Of a stretch of DNA of 64,000 nucleotides, positions 12,514-25,025 are shown in pieces. How positions within the stretch are numbered: position 1 is the first letter of the stretch; each line of letters opens with the position of its first letter. The DNA comes from Microvelia longipes (Eukaryota; Arthropoda; Insecta; Hemiptera; Veliidae), in the NCBI GenBank assembly GCA_018340805.1, contig JACMZG010001911.1:50561771-50625770 (forward strand), given 5' to 3'. The notes beneath the pieces were generated by a model, which saw only the letters and a program-made list of their open reading frames with translations, did not search any database and was not told the origin of the DNA. A program made the position numbers and the translations under genes.

Positions 12514-12909
12514 TTAAGTTATTTGGTAGTTATGATTTCCCATACCAGATATTCCCAAAATAGATATTAATTCAAAGCGATTATAAGGGTCTTCATAAAT
12601 ATCAAAATTTAATAAATCCAAATACTTCGAGAAGCTGTAAGAACTATCTGGAAGACTAAATAATTTAAAACTCAAGGATACTAAAGGATTCTGCCAAGAA
12701 TACTTTGAAGTTATTCCATATTTTTGCAGAAAAAGGGTCTGAATAAAAGGCAACGGGGCCAATAACCTAAACCCTTGGTTGGGGACTAACCCTGGGATAG
12801 GGGTTGTATAATGGAGGGGTGTGGCCTCCCTCAGGATGCTGGGGGTGCTTAATTGTATGAAGCCGAGATTTTCATCATATCTCTTCTGAAATTTGTTTTG
12901 ATCCAGCAT
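12514..12909 (-). CDS. Hypothetical 131-codon ORF, unrecognised
   Basis: A complete ATG-to-stop ORF on the minus strand. Its amino-acid composition is more protein-like than the low-complexity ORFs around it, with mixed Pro, Gly, Leu, Ser and Tyr. Runs such as LVPNQGFRLLAPLPFIQTLF and NPLVSLSFKLFSLPDSSYSF lie at roughly residues 41-60 and 74-93. I recognise no domain, signal peptide or transmembrane segment. The local G+C content is above the surroundings. It could be a lineage-specific gene, one exon of a larger gene, a remnant of a mobile-element ORF, or chance. Nothing upstream identifies a promoter or splice site. Confidence 0.25.
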   Translation of the reverse strand: MLDQNKFQKRYDENLGFIQLSTPSILREATPLHYTTPIPGLVPNQGFRLLAPLPFIQTLFLQKYGITSKYSWQNPLVSLSFKLFSLPDSSYSFSKYLDLLNFDIYEDPYNRFELISILGISGMGNHNYQIT

Positions 12910-15900
12910 TTTGGGAAAAAATAATACAAAATAAGCGGTATAATTCTTTAAAAGCCAACATATTTAGTGTGAAAGAAGACCACTCTATGTGGTTGGATCT
13001 GTGTCATTCGGACCAAAGGCTACAGATATGTAAGTTCAGTTTCTGTCAAATTCGTAGGTCTTGCAATGAACTCCACAATAGCGAATATACAAAGTTTCTA
13101 TAGTGATTGGCCACCACAAGATGTTTTGATATTAAAACATTTTACAAACAGCAGCCTCCGTTAATAAGATAGGAGGTGATATGCAGGATTACACACATCG
13201 AAATTGATCCTTTCGAGGTTAGCAGCATCGCAAGCGCTTAACGACCTCCGCACCTCACTGAGGCTGCTTCGTGGCACTATAGTTATTTTCTTGTTACATG
13301 TCAAATGACATAATAGCTAGCTTTAGAGGAAGGATAATATAAGACTTAAAATATTTCGTCCAAGTTTTATCTACGACTAATTAACCAATTCAAGCAGAAT
13401 TACAAAAGAAGAGAAAATAGCATATACAGTGCCGGGTAATGACACTGTAAATAGGTAACATTTTACGAAAGGAGTAGATAAAATCAATATATAAATTAAT
13501 CACTTAAAAACTAAATCACATTAATATAGAAAATAGATAAATAAAAAGAAGAAGTTGATAAATGCAGAGTATTATAATCTAGTGTAATATTAAAAATGAA
13601 ATAATGTATACACGTGCTGTTTTTCTTGAAGTATAATTCATTTTTGAAAAACAATGACTTATTATCATTTTTTTTTTTTTTAATTAAACAAATATAAAAT
13701 GAATAGAAAAGATAAATAGGAAAAATGGTAGAGAAGTAGAACAATTATTTTATGATAAGTCAAAAGAAACAAGAAAATAAAAGAGAAAATAATTCGCCCG
13801 TCCCTTTATACTACGTCTGTATGCATTTAAATTTTTAAAATACATTTATTATAAATTAATATTTTTAAAAAAAGTAGATCATGAATATATTTTCTTAAAA
13901 ATAAATAAACTTTATTTGCATATAAATAAACTAAATTTCGAAATTTAAAAATGGGAAAATATTTAAACGTGTCCTATCGTCAAACACTTCCGTATACAAT
14001 GATCTAGTCTAAGAGATCTGGATCAATTTATTGTTGGTTTAACCTTTTAATGACCAATCTATTATTCTATAAGGCAAATGTATTAAACCGTCTTAGAGCG
14101 TACAAAGCGAACGAAAATATATTATCACGTTTCAATTTAAAATCTTTAAGTTATTAACTAGTTTTACTTGCAATCATGTCTTAAGTCTCCAAAAGACCAT
14201 ACAGCACGTCATAAATGACTAAATCTAATATCATAAACATCCTGCATTTAAACTTTCTATACTTTGAATACACCAATCAATAATCAAAATAAACTAACTA
14301 AACAGAAAATATAGGATTATACAAGGACGTTTATTTAAATCAAACCGTCTATAGAAGAAAATATTTTCATTTTTAAGTCAAAATAAAAGTGAAAACAACT
14401 TGATTCGCAGCTTTTATACAATAAACGGCCTACATCAGAATTGATTAGAAAGAATTGTGTATAACCAAACATCGAATATATAGGCTACAGTATAGATTGT
14501 TATTCGTACAGATTCATCTTTAATATTGTTATAGGTATTGATTATTTCTAAGGATTGTTATTGAAGCAGATTTAACATATCTACAGATAATAAAGGCAAA
14601 GGCATGGTTAAATAGAATTTGTAGAAGGATATTGTGCTGGCTTCGTTAGGTGTTTCGTTTTGTTGTAACGTAATGTTTGTTTTTAACTATTTGAATATTA
14701 TGATAAAGTATAAAAACACAATATATATTTTACCAATGTATATATATGTAAGTATAAAAACACAGATATTTTACCAAAAGTGGTCGAACAAATTAACTAT
14801 AAATTAAATTAAGAGTATTAAAGATTATTTGCGAATCAAATTGGGCATTTTTGAAAAATAATTAAATTCATTTTAATTTTGACTTCTTATAAAACCATAT
14901 TTCATAAGAAATAAAATCCTAATTTTAATAACAAACCAAGTCTTTTAGAAATTAGAATTATTATAATGTACCTCCCCTTAGATAATGACATACGGTGTGT
15001 GGTCGCGTGACGCCATCTTATACTCTGTCTACGGCTTATAGTTCTTTCATTTTTATATATGTATATAAATATTTCGATTTTTACTAAAAATTACTATAAG
15101 TCGACGATTTTACAGTTTTTAATATATATAGAGTTTTTAATACAAAATGAGACAGAATTTTATGACGATATAAATACATACATGGCTATAAAAAAATGGA
15201 AGCATAGATAGTTTAAAACCAGATGGTCATAAAAAATTAAAACGAAGAATAACTGGGATGAATGCATGAGAACGAAAATTATGAGGGTCTTACGCTATGA
15301 ATGATGAATGGTAGGTTCACTGTCTTACATTATGTAGACACTGAGAACAAACAGCCTCCTTAGCATAAGACAACGGAACATACACGTAAAAGGAGAATAT
15401 GAATATACATTGTGACTTTTGAATCAATTTTTCATTGGGATACCAAACTTATAAGCATGTACATGAACAGCAAATAGACTGTCAAATCATAATTGACTAG
15501 TCAATTTTTATATTTTAACGAAAAATATAAATGTACTCAATTGTTGCCGACGTGTTTTAATTTACTAAAATATTCTAAAATTATTTGATATCTCAATAAT
15601 AGCCAGCAAAGATAAGGGTTTCTTAAATACCGATTTCCTAAAACAATAGTTATAAATGCAGATTTTAAAAATATTAAATACTTTTAAAAAGCACCATAAG
15701 CGTGCAATAGACAAAGGGCAAATACAACAGGTGTATAGAAAACAATACAAAAATAAAAGTAAATATGAATCTAAAACAAACAAAAATGAATAAAAGAGTG
15801 ATTTGTAAAATATGAAAATATGTTACGAATGCATACATGTTATGGTTGTAATACTGGACATTGGAGTAACAAAATACAGTAGGTTAACGAATTATAGTTT

Positions 15901-18188
15901 CTAGGTCGAGTAGAGCTAAACATAAAACTGAAACTAATAACGTTTTAGATTAGATTGTCTCATAAAACGATTAGTTGAATGCTACATAGGTAGTCATATA
16001 TAAAGGTATACACGAAGAAATAGATACAATTTATGTTAGAAGAAAGTAAAGGTGAAAAATGAAAAATTGGTCCAATAATAGTTTAAAGTGGAGCTCTGCA
16101 AAAAACAAAGATGATAAATTTAAGAGGTAAAAAAGATTTGGCGGGAAAACAAGGAAGATAAGGATACATCACATTTTATGCCTCAGCCACATAAGATACG
16201 ATTTTTGGCACTGATCTAATTTTTTGGACAACACTTTGGAAAATCTATAGAAGTGTGTTACAATGTTGGGTTTGAGCCAAGTATAAAGAAAAAAAACTTG
16301 GCACAAAATACTAAACCCAATATGGACCCAACAGACAAAATCTTTAAAAGAAAATTACTGTTTAAACAATCAAAGAAAATAATAGGAAATTGGTTACAGC
16401 GATTCTAAAATTAGTTCAGGCGAAAGAAAAGACAAAATATTCAGGCGTCTAAGTCGGCGAAAAAACTAAAATTATTACCTCGTAAATAAAACAAAATTTT
16501 TTCTCCGTATTTTGATCTATTTAATAGAAAAATTATTACGCTAATTTTAATAAAAATATATACAAATATAAAAATAATAAACATCAAATTCCTAAATAAA
16601 TTCCATTCTTAAACATTTTATGAGAATTTTAAAATAATTCAAGAATTTATAGACTTTTAACAGATAATCATTGAGTCTCGGTTTTCAAAGCAGTTTGTTT
16701 GGATATTTGAAGTTTAACACAACAAAATTCTAGCATTCCATTGTAAAATAAATAAGAGGAAATTCGCAAAAATGCGAAATCGTTCCTTTAACTCATTCTC
16801 CCCACTTTTTTATCCAAACAAACTTCTAAGCGTCTTTTTCGGGTGAAAATTCGCAGTAAAAAGTACAGAAACTCCTAATACCTAAGTGAATTGGATTACT
16901 TCTTATTCTCAAATTTATTTTTTTGCACACCACTTTGCTAAAAAAACATTTTATTGTTTTTGTATTCTTCTATATTAAAAACTTAACAAAAAGATAAACA
17001 GAGACTATATTTTTCCCCTTACCAAAGTCATATTTATAACAGTTCCATTCAACAAGATGGAGACAAGCCAAATATAATAAAAATGAATACCTAACATAAA
17101 ACATATATTTGCAAACAGCATATATTTTAGTAAGTAGATAAAAAAAGTAGATAAATAAATATTTTAAAACATAAAAAACTAATAAGACTTTTTTAACCAT
17201 TTATGGGTTAAAGAAATTCAAAAACAAGAAAAAAATAAAATTTAATAATCGAAAAATGCAAATTTGGGTAAAAAAATGATGAGAAGCACTACAGACAGAT
17301 ATTATATTTGTCTTTCTATTAGTTTAAGGTATTTAATAAATTTAGTGTTAATTTTCAATAACAAACTTTTGGCTTTCTTTAAAGTCAATTTATAGTGAAA
17401 GAGATCATTTAATTATAATTTATTAAATATATATTGATTTTAGTCATAATTTAAGAGTGACATTAATGTTATGAGCTTGATGTTATTCTGTCATTATTTT
17501 TAAAGAGAAAAAAATTTCATGTTAAGAGTTTACATGAAGTGCTGTAAAAGATATTTTATGCACTTTAATACATGAGATCGAAGAGAAAAAAATAAGAAAA
17601 CATATGCCATGAGTTAACAGAATATGTTTTGTCCCTGTATAAGAACAAGGTAATGCATGACATGTTTTAGCGTTTTAAAAATATTTTTAAGCAAATTTAA
17701 CTTCATTGAAGTAGCTAAAAGAAAAGCAAGGGAGAGATTTAGTTAACTGAATAATAGGATTTATGAAGGTAGATTTACACACAATGATGTCTAAATCTTA
17801 AGTGTACAAAAAATCATAAATCAGGAGCATTTGACAATCCACAAAACTATATCTTCGACTGTTTATATAGCTGAATGCTACAACATACGTTTAAAGATTC
17901 CTTTGATATTTAGTTATAATAATATTATTTTATTCAAATTATTTCTTAAAAAAGATTAAAAAGATAACATGTAATTTATTATAATTTCCGTCTTTTAACT
18001 TAGGCTTTGTCCTGTGTAAAAAGTAGCTTGTACAACGCCTTTGAGAAGTAAATTACCTATCCTTTTCATTATTTTTATTGTGAAATTATACTATTGTATT
18101 TAAAATTTTTCATACATTTAAGGTTTAGTTATTTTTACAAAAGCCAACAAAACTTTAAGATATATAAACACACACGATAGATATCAAC
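12910..18188. other. Unannotated A+T-rich stretch
   Basis: No gene recognised over about 5.3 kb. A weak inverted repeat, AGCAGCCTC at 13150 and GAGGCTGCT at 13260, encloses a slightly G+C-richer 120 bp. The short minus-strand ORFs near 13.5, 15.6 and 17.0 kb encode Phe/Tyr/Leu/Ile-rich low-complexity peptides typical of random A+T-rich DNA. Confidence 0.45.
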
Positions 18189-18802
18189 AGCTTATTGGCA
18201 AAGCGCTTTCAACCAAACATGAGGTCATCGTCAGTGCCTGTACAAATAAGTTATTACAAATTAAAGTAAAATAAAAACAAATTACATCAGAAAAACCAAA
18301 TAAAGAGAAATAACAAAGAAACACAAAAAATACTTAAACAGAAACGCGGAAATAAAATAATAAAATACAATAATAAGTAAATAATAATGAAAATTCGCTA
18401 AAACGCTAAATATGAAACAAATACAGCAAATAAAAATAAAATAAATTACCATGAAGATAAAGATGAAAGTTATAAATACATAAAACTATTACTATACATA
18501 AATAGTTTTATGTATTTATAACTTCCATCTTTATCTTTGTGGTAATTTATTTTATTTTTATTAGCTGTATTTGTTTCATATTTTCGCTTGTGATTTATTT
18601 TTATGCGTTTTATTTACTCATTATTGTATTTTTTATTGTTTTATTTCCGCGTTTCTGTTTAAGTATTTTTAAGTTTCTTTGTTATTTCTCTTTATTTGGC
18701 TTTTCTGATGTAATTCGTTTTTATTTCGTTTTAATTTGTAATAACTTATTTGTACATGCACTGATGATGACCTAATGTTAAAAGCGCTTTGCCAATAAAC
18801 TA
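18189..18802. mobile_element. Fold-back element, two arms of about 302 bp
   Basis: Bases 18189-18490 are nearly the exact reverse complement of 18501-18802, with a 10-base loop. For example, AGCTTATTGGCAAAGCGCTT on the left pairs with AAGCGCTTTGCCAATAAACT on the right, and TTCCGCGTTTCTGTTTAAGT pairs with its complement. Both ends carry CACTGAYGATGACCT. On the minus strand the left copy reads CTGACGATGACC, then GGTTGAAAGCGC, which resembles the hammerhead core boxes CUGANGA and GAAA. The right copy has lost GAAA. A related fold-back lies at 45926-46383 and a degraded end at 35650-35720. It has no transposase. The two ORFs predicted inside are only the low-complexity arms read through. Confidence 0.88.
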
Positions 18803-20577
18803 TTGTTTTTGTGGAGAGACTATTTTCTTCATTTCCTAGTATGAATAACTCCACTTGTTCTCAATCTCATTCAAAGATCTAACATTTGTTTGACCCTAGG
18901 TCATTCAGATTTAGAAGTACCAGGTTATCATTTTAAAAGTACCTGAAATCATTCAGGCTTAAAGGCTCTTTAGAAAGTTTGCTGATTAAAGGACTATTAT
19001 CAATATCATAAAATTCGAAATGTTAAGTTAAAAGCATACGGAGCAAACCAATCTGACACCAACGTATTACAAGAATGAAAAACTAATGCGTCAACACTAT
19101 ATTCTTTAATGCATGAATTGTATAATTTCTTGTCTAGTTGTATTAATAATACTAGACTAATAATTTAGGAGTAAGCAGCTTTGCTAGTCTCCAATGCTGC
19201 CTTACCTAATATAGCCTGACATTTTATAAACTGGTGATAATAAAAAAAATCATTCTACAATAGACTAAATAATTTAAGGATAAATGAATAGTGGACACTA
19301 ATGGACGTTGCAGAGAAAAGAATAATAAAAGTACAAACTACATGCGGGTATAGAGGACTAGCTTCAATAGAGAATCCAATAACTTATCCCTGTAAAGCTA
19401 CACCTCATAAGAGACAAATACAAAATAATGAACTATTAAATTACAAATATACCTGAATAAAATAATACAATAAAGCAATAGTACGTTAAAAAAGACAAAA
19501 CTATAAAATACAAATAAACCTGGATATTTTATTTAATAACTTAAAATTAGTCAGTATGATTTTAATGAACTATTATTAAAGTACGATAATGATTAATATA
19601 AAGATAACTTCATTTGTAGATAACAAATGAAAAAAAAACAAGATGAAAGAAAGATCCAAAAAAAATAATTTTAATTAACTTGTCTGTCTCAAATTACTTT
19701 CCAGTTTTAGCATCAGCTTATATAAGTCTATATTATTAAGAATTAAAATGTTACATAGACCAATAGAAAAACGCACCATTATAATAGACAAGTTTGGACC
19801 ATTATAAGTTTGGAGTCTATACTACAAAACTACTATAGAGAAAAAAGAACAATAATTGTAAAAAATGTTATGGACTTAATTTTAAAACATAAGGTGTATT
19901 TTAAAATGCAACAACAATAATAAAAAAAACGAAAGATAATTTAAAATGTTTAAGATTTTGTGTTCATCGCAATAACACAAAATCTTATTAGTTACATATG
20001 TTTAACATACCAATATAAACAGTTACCAGTAGAATGGAACATTCTAAAAATTGATAAATATATTATTTAAAAATTACATTTTATTCTATATGAAAGCAGG
20101 TATATCCAGTTTTAAATAATTATGAGTATAGAGCAAGAACAATTCAGAACAACTTCAACAAAAGCTGAGACAAGCAAGATAATTATACGTAACAATAAAC
20201 TAAAATATTCTACAAATAATTCTTACCTTTTTCTATTTCAAGGGTTTAATTAAAATAGTATAAAATGAGTAAACTATATACTAATTTATAAAATGAAAGA
20301 GAATTAACAGGTTTCAATTTTAAAATAATGCATCTGTTATCAATTTAACAAAAGGGGTCGATGAACGACCTAACAATATCCAAATATCTTCACGAAAAGT
20401 ATTAACACATTTTCGTCTATTTGATTAAATAATATTAAACGCTAGATCGAATCAGTAAACTCTAGATAAACAATAAGATCATGAAGACCTCCTCTGTACC
20501 CCACTGATATCCTCTATAAGGAATTCAAAGTACTACCCGTTGAACAGCTCATAAAATATAGGATAATATGTTATTAT
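18803..20577. other. Unannotated A+T-rich stretch
   Basis: No gene recognised. It contains one perfect hairpin, listed separately at 19951-19987. Confidence 0.5.
19951..19987. repeat. Perfect 14-bp inverted repeat (hairpin)
   Basis: TAAGATTTTGTGTT and AACACAAAATCTTA are exact reverse complements separated by 9 bases. The role is unknown. It is not followed by a T-run or associated with a gene. Confidence 0.85.
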
Positions 20578-20601
20578 TATAAAAACAAACATTGTTTTAA
20601 T

Positions 20602-20805
20602 TTGTTTAGACATGCGTTTTCTACTAGAAGACAGAACAGAGAGAGACTAGAGGAACCAATCTGCAAAAAAGAAATTACCATGAATCACCCAGCATATGCT
20701 GGTCCCAGGATGTACAATAGTCTACCTGACCGTATCATTATAAACCCACCATCCTTTGCAGTTTTTAGAATTGACCTAAAATATTACCTTACCGATCATG
20801 ACTGA
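20602..20805 (+). pseudogene. C-terminal tail of a LINE reverse transcriptase (fragment)
   Basis: The 67-residue reading frame contains YAGPRMYNSLPDRI, then a spacer and FRIDLKYYL. This matches the pattern (YxGPxLWNSLP, a short helix, FKxxLKxYL) that ends the ORF2 protein of many non-LTR retrotransposons, as known from those families. The ATG at 20602 is internal, not a true start. Everything upstream (endonuclease, RT palm and thumb) is missing. The stop TGA at 20803-20805 is probably the natural ORF2 stop. Confidence 0.72.
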
Positions 20806-20857
20806 GATATAATATTAGGAATGCATTCAATTAATCTTATGAATAAAAGAAATAAAT

Positions 20858-21062
20858 TTGTATGTGTTTATTGGTATGTATGGTGTATGTATATATATGT
20901 GTGTGTATATGTATTTATGTGTATGTGTGTACATGTATGTATGTATGTGTATATATTTATGTATATGTGTGTATGTATGTATGTGTGTGTCTGTATATGT
21001 GTATATATGTATGTGTGTGTATGTATATATATGTGTGTGTATGTATGTGTATATGTATATGA
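20858..21062. repeat. (TGTA/TGTG)n microsatellite
   Basis: An imperfect TGTA/TGTG/TATA tract of about 200 bp. It is open in all three plus frames and so yields spurious Cys/Tyr/Val/Met-rich ORFs. Confidence 0.95.
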
Positions 21063-21424
21063 GTTGTTTAATGTTCTTATCTTAGTGCTTCATCTGTAAT
21101 TATAATTTATGTTACCTTGTTCAATTTTTATAATCTTTATCTTGCTTGAAGTAGCAACTTTTTATTTTACTTTTTTTCATATCAATATTAAAAATAGTTA
21201 GGCCCAACACGACCACCCCTGTACACGAGCATCAGCTTATATAGGGGTGCACCTGCCATTTTTTAATTTAATTTACTTATATTTTGTATAATTTACTTCT
21301 ACTAAGTACTTTTGTAAAAAATGTTTTTTTTTTGTATGGTGAGAAATAAATAAATAAATGTAAAGAAGCTCATTATAAATTATCTTAAAAGGTTATTAAA
21401 TAAACATTTTGTAGATGAACAAAG

Positions 21425-21699
21425 TTAAAACAAGTGGCCCTTCGGCCTGTTTGCCGCTCTGAACATCGGCGCTTCGCGCCCCGACGGCTACGCGGCGTTG
21501 GATTTAGGTGCCGCTTCGCACCCCCGCGCCACCCTATACTTTATGCCGCTTCGCGGCTACATAGTTGTAGCCGCGAATAATACATAGTACTTTATTAGTT
21601 CGGCATGGCTTAATACCACGATATAAGCGAATTTTCAAATGTATTAGTGAAAAAACGTAATTTGTTTACATGATGTAATTAATAACATAATGTTTTGTT

Positions 21700-21700
<1 letters not shown>
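21425..21700 (+). repeat. R2 interspersed repeat with G+C hairpin island
   Basis: A conspicuously G+C-rich island in A+T-rich DNA, with perfect small palindromes. GGCGCTTCGCGCC lies at 21468-21480, GCCGCTTCGCGGC at 21545-21557, and GGCCCTTCGGCC near 21436. It is followed by an A+T segment with AATACCACGATATAAGCGAA, TTTCAAATGTATTAGTG and GTTTACATGATGTAATTAAT. This segment recurs at about 28.1-28.35, 30.97-31.09, 31.78-31.94 and 47.4-47.5 kb. The 28.0-kb copy also has an eroded island (GGCCTTCTTGCCGATCC). It is non-coding and its class is unknown. Confidence 0.8.
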
Positions 21701-21701
<1 letters not shown>

Positions 21702-21771
<70 letters not shown>

Positions 21772-21799
21772 ATTAAGTGTGTGTGTGTGTGTGTGTGTG

Positions 21800-21834
<35 letters not shown>
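21702..21834. repeat. Compound (TA)n-(GT)n microsatellite inside an R2 copy
   Basis: A TA run with three phase slips is followed directly by a GT run. It sits where other R2 copies have only GACATATATATGTC, so it looks like expansion of that internal site. The R2-type sequence AATCAATAAAACCGGAACTA resumes after it. Confidence 0.95.
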
Positions 21835-21837
<3 letters not shown>

Positions 21838-21904
21838 CAATAAAACCGGAACTAATACTGATAATACAATTAGGTTTGATGATTTTTTGTAGATAAATGT
21901 AAAA

Positions 21905-21945
21905 TAATAAGTTCTGAGATACCCTGTACCCGATTTTTCACTAGT
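21905..21945 (-). repeat. R1 5'-end fragment, reverse orientation
   Basis: GATACCCTGTACCCGATTTT is the reverse complement of the R1 opening box AAAATCGGGTACGGGGTACC with small changes. Only about 40 bp are recognisable. Confidence 0.6.
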
Positions 21946-22499
21946 GCAATAATTCCCCCTTTTCTAAGAGGCTGGGAAGCAAAGTGCAATCATAAAATAC
22001 CAAAAGATTTATCTAGATAGAACTTTTGATTTTTTACTTTAGATAATATTACCCATGAGTCGTCCTCACGGGGGTTTTCAGAAAATATTTATCTTTGACT
22101 ATTAAAACGAATAATATAAAAGGATATAGGGTTTTCTATATATTTATACGAAATATTCAACATCAAATTTTATGTTGTCATATAAACATCACAATGAAAA
22201 TACTTTCTATTGAAAAATAGTTCAACAGAATTTTATAAACAATATTCCGTGCAATAAGTTTCGTCATAAAACAAACTTAGGCAATTGCATTACACGTTCC
22301 TTAAGAATGTATTATTTGTGAAGTTCAAAACACATGACCACGGTTAATTGCAAAACATGAAGCTTTGAACAGTTCATACAACATAGTTTTCATTAAAGTA
22401 AATTGAATACGTAAGCATAATTTGTATATACAAATACAAAAGTCGTTTTCAACTTATGATTCAGCGTATAATTTTCAGAATAAAGAAAAGTATAAGTGA

Positions 22500-22930
22500 A
22501 ATACGTAAAAACCGTCAGCTGGAGAGATGCTTATCTAGATTGCTGTTAGCATATAATGGTTACTACAGGATGTAATGCAGCACTGTATAGGGAGCAGTAG
22601 TTACGAGGCATAAGTGGAAGCGAGTGCACGGTATGTTAACTAGCTCACGACACGCGTAACCGCAAACTCTCTATTAGACCTTCGCATGAAATCTGTTACT
22701 ACTCGATATAGGATGTCAATACTGTACTAAAACGCACGGCTTTTAATCTAATGTAATAGACTGAGGGTGCAGTTCTCGAACATTAGTCGTTCCAGAAATT
22801 CTCAACACTTCCAAAAAGACTTTTAACCCTCGTCATAAAAACTCACGCATTATGTCGACTATAAGTAAGGTTTCATAGAGTACAATACTTAGTACAGTTC
22901 TCCACACAACACCGCCGTAAATGTTAAAAA
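22500..22930. other. Compositionally balanced block of unknown nature
   Basis: About 430 bp with more even base use than its flanks, and without long open frames or matches elsewhere in the window. No splice-bounded exon could be made out. It may be an old repeat or a non-coding exon. Confidence 0.3.
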
Positions 22931-23504
22931 TGCAAATAAAAATCTATAGACTAACACATGTAGAAAAACAACATATGTGCATGCCTATATAATATACGAG
23001 TACTTCAATAAAAGATGTGGTTCGAATATTAACATTCAAAATTAGGTTTATTAATTAATGAAAACATTACACTGTAGTTCAACTAATTAGAGTGAAACAT
23101 ACTGCTTATACTCCATAAGAACACCAATAAAAATAAAGAAAATTATGGTTATTTTAATAACAATAGAAATAAAATAATAATTATAATAATCATGAAATAA
23201 AATATTTTTTTAATTTAATAATTAAATTAAAAAACAATAAAATAATTAATGAATCTAAGATCGCACCAACAGATGGGATTGACTTGAATAAAGTAAAAAA
23301 TATATTTTTTAAAATATCTATAAAGAGTATCTCAAGATATGCCACTCAAAAAAGAATTGAGTATTAACCGCAAAATGTCTAATTTTAACGAAGCACATTT
23401 TAAAGATCCCCCTAGCATTTTAGGGTCTACAATAGCGGCAATTAATAATTTATTAAAAATAAAAGCTACAAAAAATATAATTTTATGGTTTTATTATTGA
23501 AACA

Positions 23505-23507
<3 letters not shown>

Positions 23508-23577
<70 letters not shown>

Positions 23578-23586
23578 ATATATATA
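23508..23586. repeat. (TA)n microsatellite
   Basis: An AT run of about 79 bp with one phase slip. Confidence 0.97.
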
Positions 23587-24521
23587 CATTACGAAAATAA
23601 ATAAAACATGACTGTTAAAGATAAAACTAAATACTTCGGACAAGAGAGAAATGTCCAGGGGACAAAATAGCGTCTTGGGATCAAAATGATATAACACTAA
23701 GGCCCAGGACGATATAGGACATTAATAAATAAGATATAACTCCCTTGAAGCCCAGTGGAAACGCATCTACAGTAACTTATCTAAGCCTTTTCCTTTATAA
23801 GTTCAAACTTATACTGTTTCAAATAACTTTTTTAAACAATGTTGTTTTATTTAGTAACTTCTTTTTTCAACTAAGTTTTTTTTTTATATTTTATTCATTG
23901 AAGTTAAAACCTATTCGAAACCGGACTAAGTATAAGAAATAAATAAAAAGTTTAAAAAAGAAGAAAATTGAAAAGTATAAAACAAAGAAAAAACTAGAAT
24001 GTTTTTTAGAAAAACATATAAGTAATTTCAAACATTATTTTATTTAAAAAATTTTTAATGCTTAATTGCAAACGGATTAAAGATTTTATCAATTTTTAAC
24101 TAAACGTTTTTCACAAAACGATTTTTAACAATACTCGTGGTTTTATTAATATAAAAAATATACTCACAAAACATTAAACTCTCTTTAAATAAATTGTTCA
24201 TTCAAATACATACCTGAAACAAGCAATAAAAAACATTATAAGCATAAACAAATAAAATAAATAATTAATAAAAACACATAATTACTACTAATTTTAAAAA
24301 CGAAAATATTATTTTTTATTCTTATTTTACCATAAGAAACACTCCAATTATGCTTCTATGTTTTTTTTAACCAAAATATATTTTTAGTATACCTCTTAAT
24401 TATGAAATATCTTAACTTTTTAAACAAACCCGTTTCATGAATCATTCTTAGATTTCTTAATTTGTTTTCGCCGTAAGAAAGATGTTTTCACTTTGAAAAA
24501 TTTGTTGGTAACAAACAATAT
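23587..24521. other. Unannotated A+T-rich stretch
   Basis: Nothing recognisable. It contains several short T- and A-runs. Confidence 0.5.
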
Positions 24522-24994
24522 TTTTCTCAGCGATCACCCATACAGCACTGACAACGCTCAATGCTCCTTAATTTTTATGATCCAACAAAAATCATGGATA
24601 TACAGCCGTATTAAAATGAAACTTAGTGAACTTATTTATTAGGTAATGGTATACACTTGTACCAAATTTCAACTTAATTACACCGTTTTCTAATTTTTTA
24701 CATTTTTTTAAAGAACGTACACAAGTCATTTAATAATAATTACACTAATGCTGATAATGAGATGTAACTTGGCACAAATTTTAGTCTTATACATAGTCAC
24801 ATGCGTGCTAAATCTCAATCCGATCGCATAATTTTTTCGCGGTCTTTGATTTTTTGATATTTTTCCTGAGTCATTATTGCGGGTTTTTTATGTTTAAATT
24901 TATATTACGAATAGCACAAGTACAGCGGTAAACTGATTTTTGTACAATATTCAACTCTCTAGCATAAATTCACTGGACGCTACGATGATAACAG

Positions 24995-25025
<31 letters not shown>

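Larger units (their letters stand above)
20578..21361 (+). mobile_element. 3' end of a non-LTR retrotransposon (LINE), 5'-truncated
   Basis: It starts in the last part of a reverse-transcriptase ORF and runs through a 3' UTR, ending in GAGAAATAAATAAATAAATG at about 21342-21361. That short A-rich tandem tail is typical of Jockey/CR1-like insect LINEs. The 3' UTR is interrupted by a (TGTA/TGTG)n tract. No endonuclease or RT core motif (YADD) is present in the window, so the copy is a dead-on-arrival fragment. Confidence 0.7.

Noticed and set aside
18539..18775. 78-codon hydrophobic ORF
   Set aside because: It is one arm of the fold-back element, low-complexity T-rich sequence read through.
20821..21099. 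Three overlapping Cys/Tyr/Val/Met-rich ORFs
   Set aside because: These are a TGTA/TGTG microsatellite translated in all three frames.
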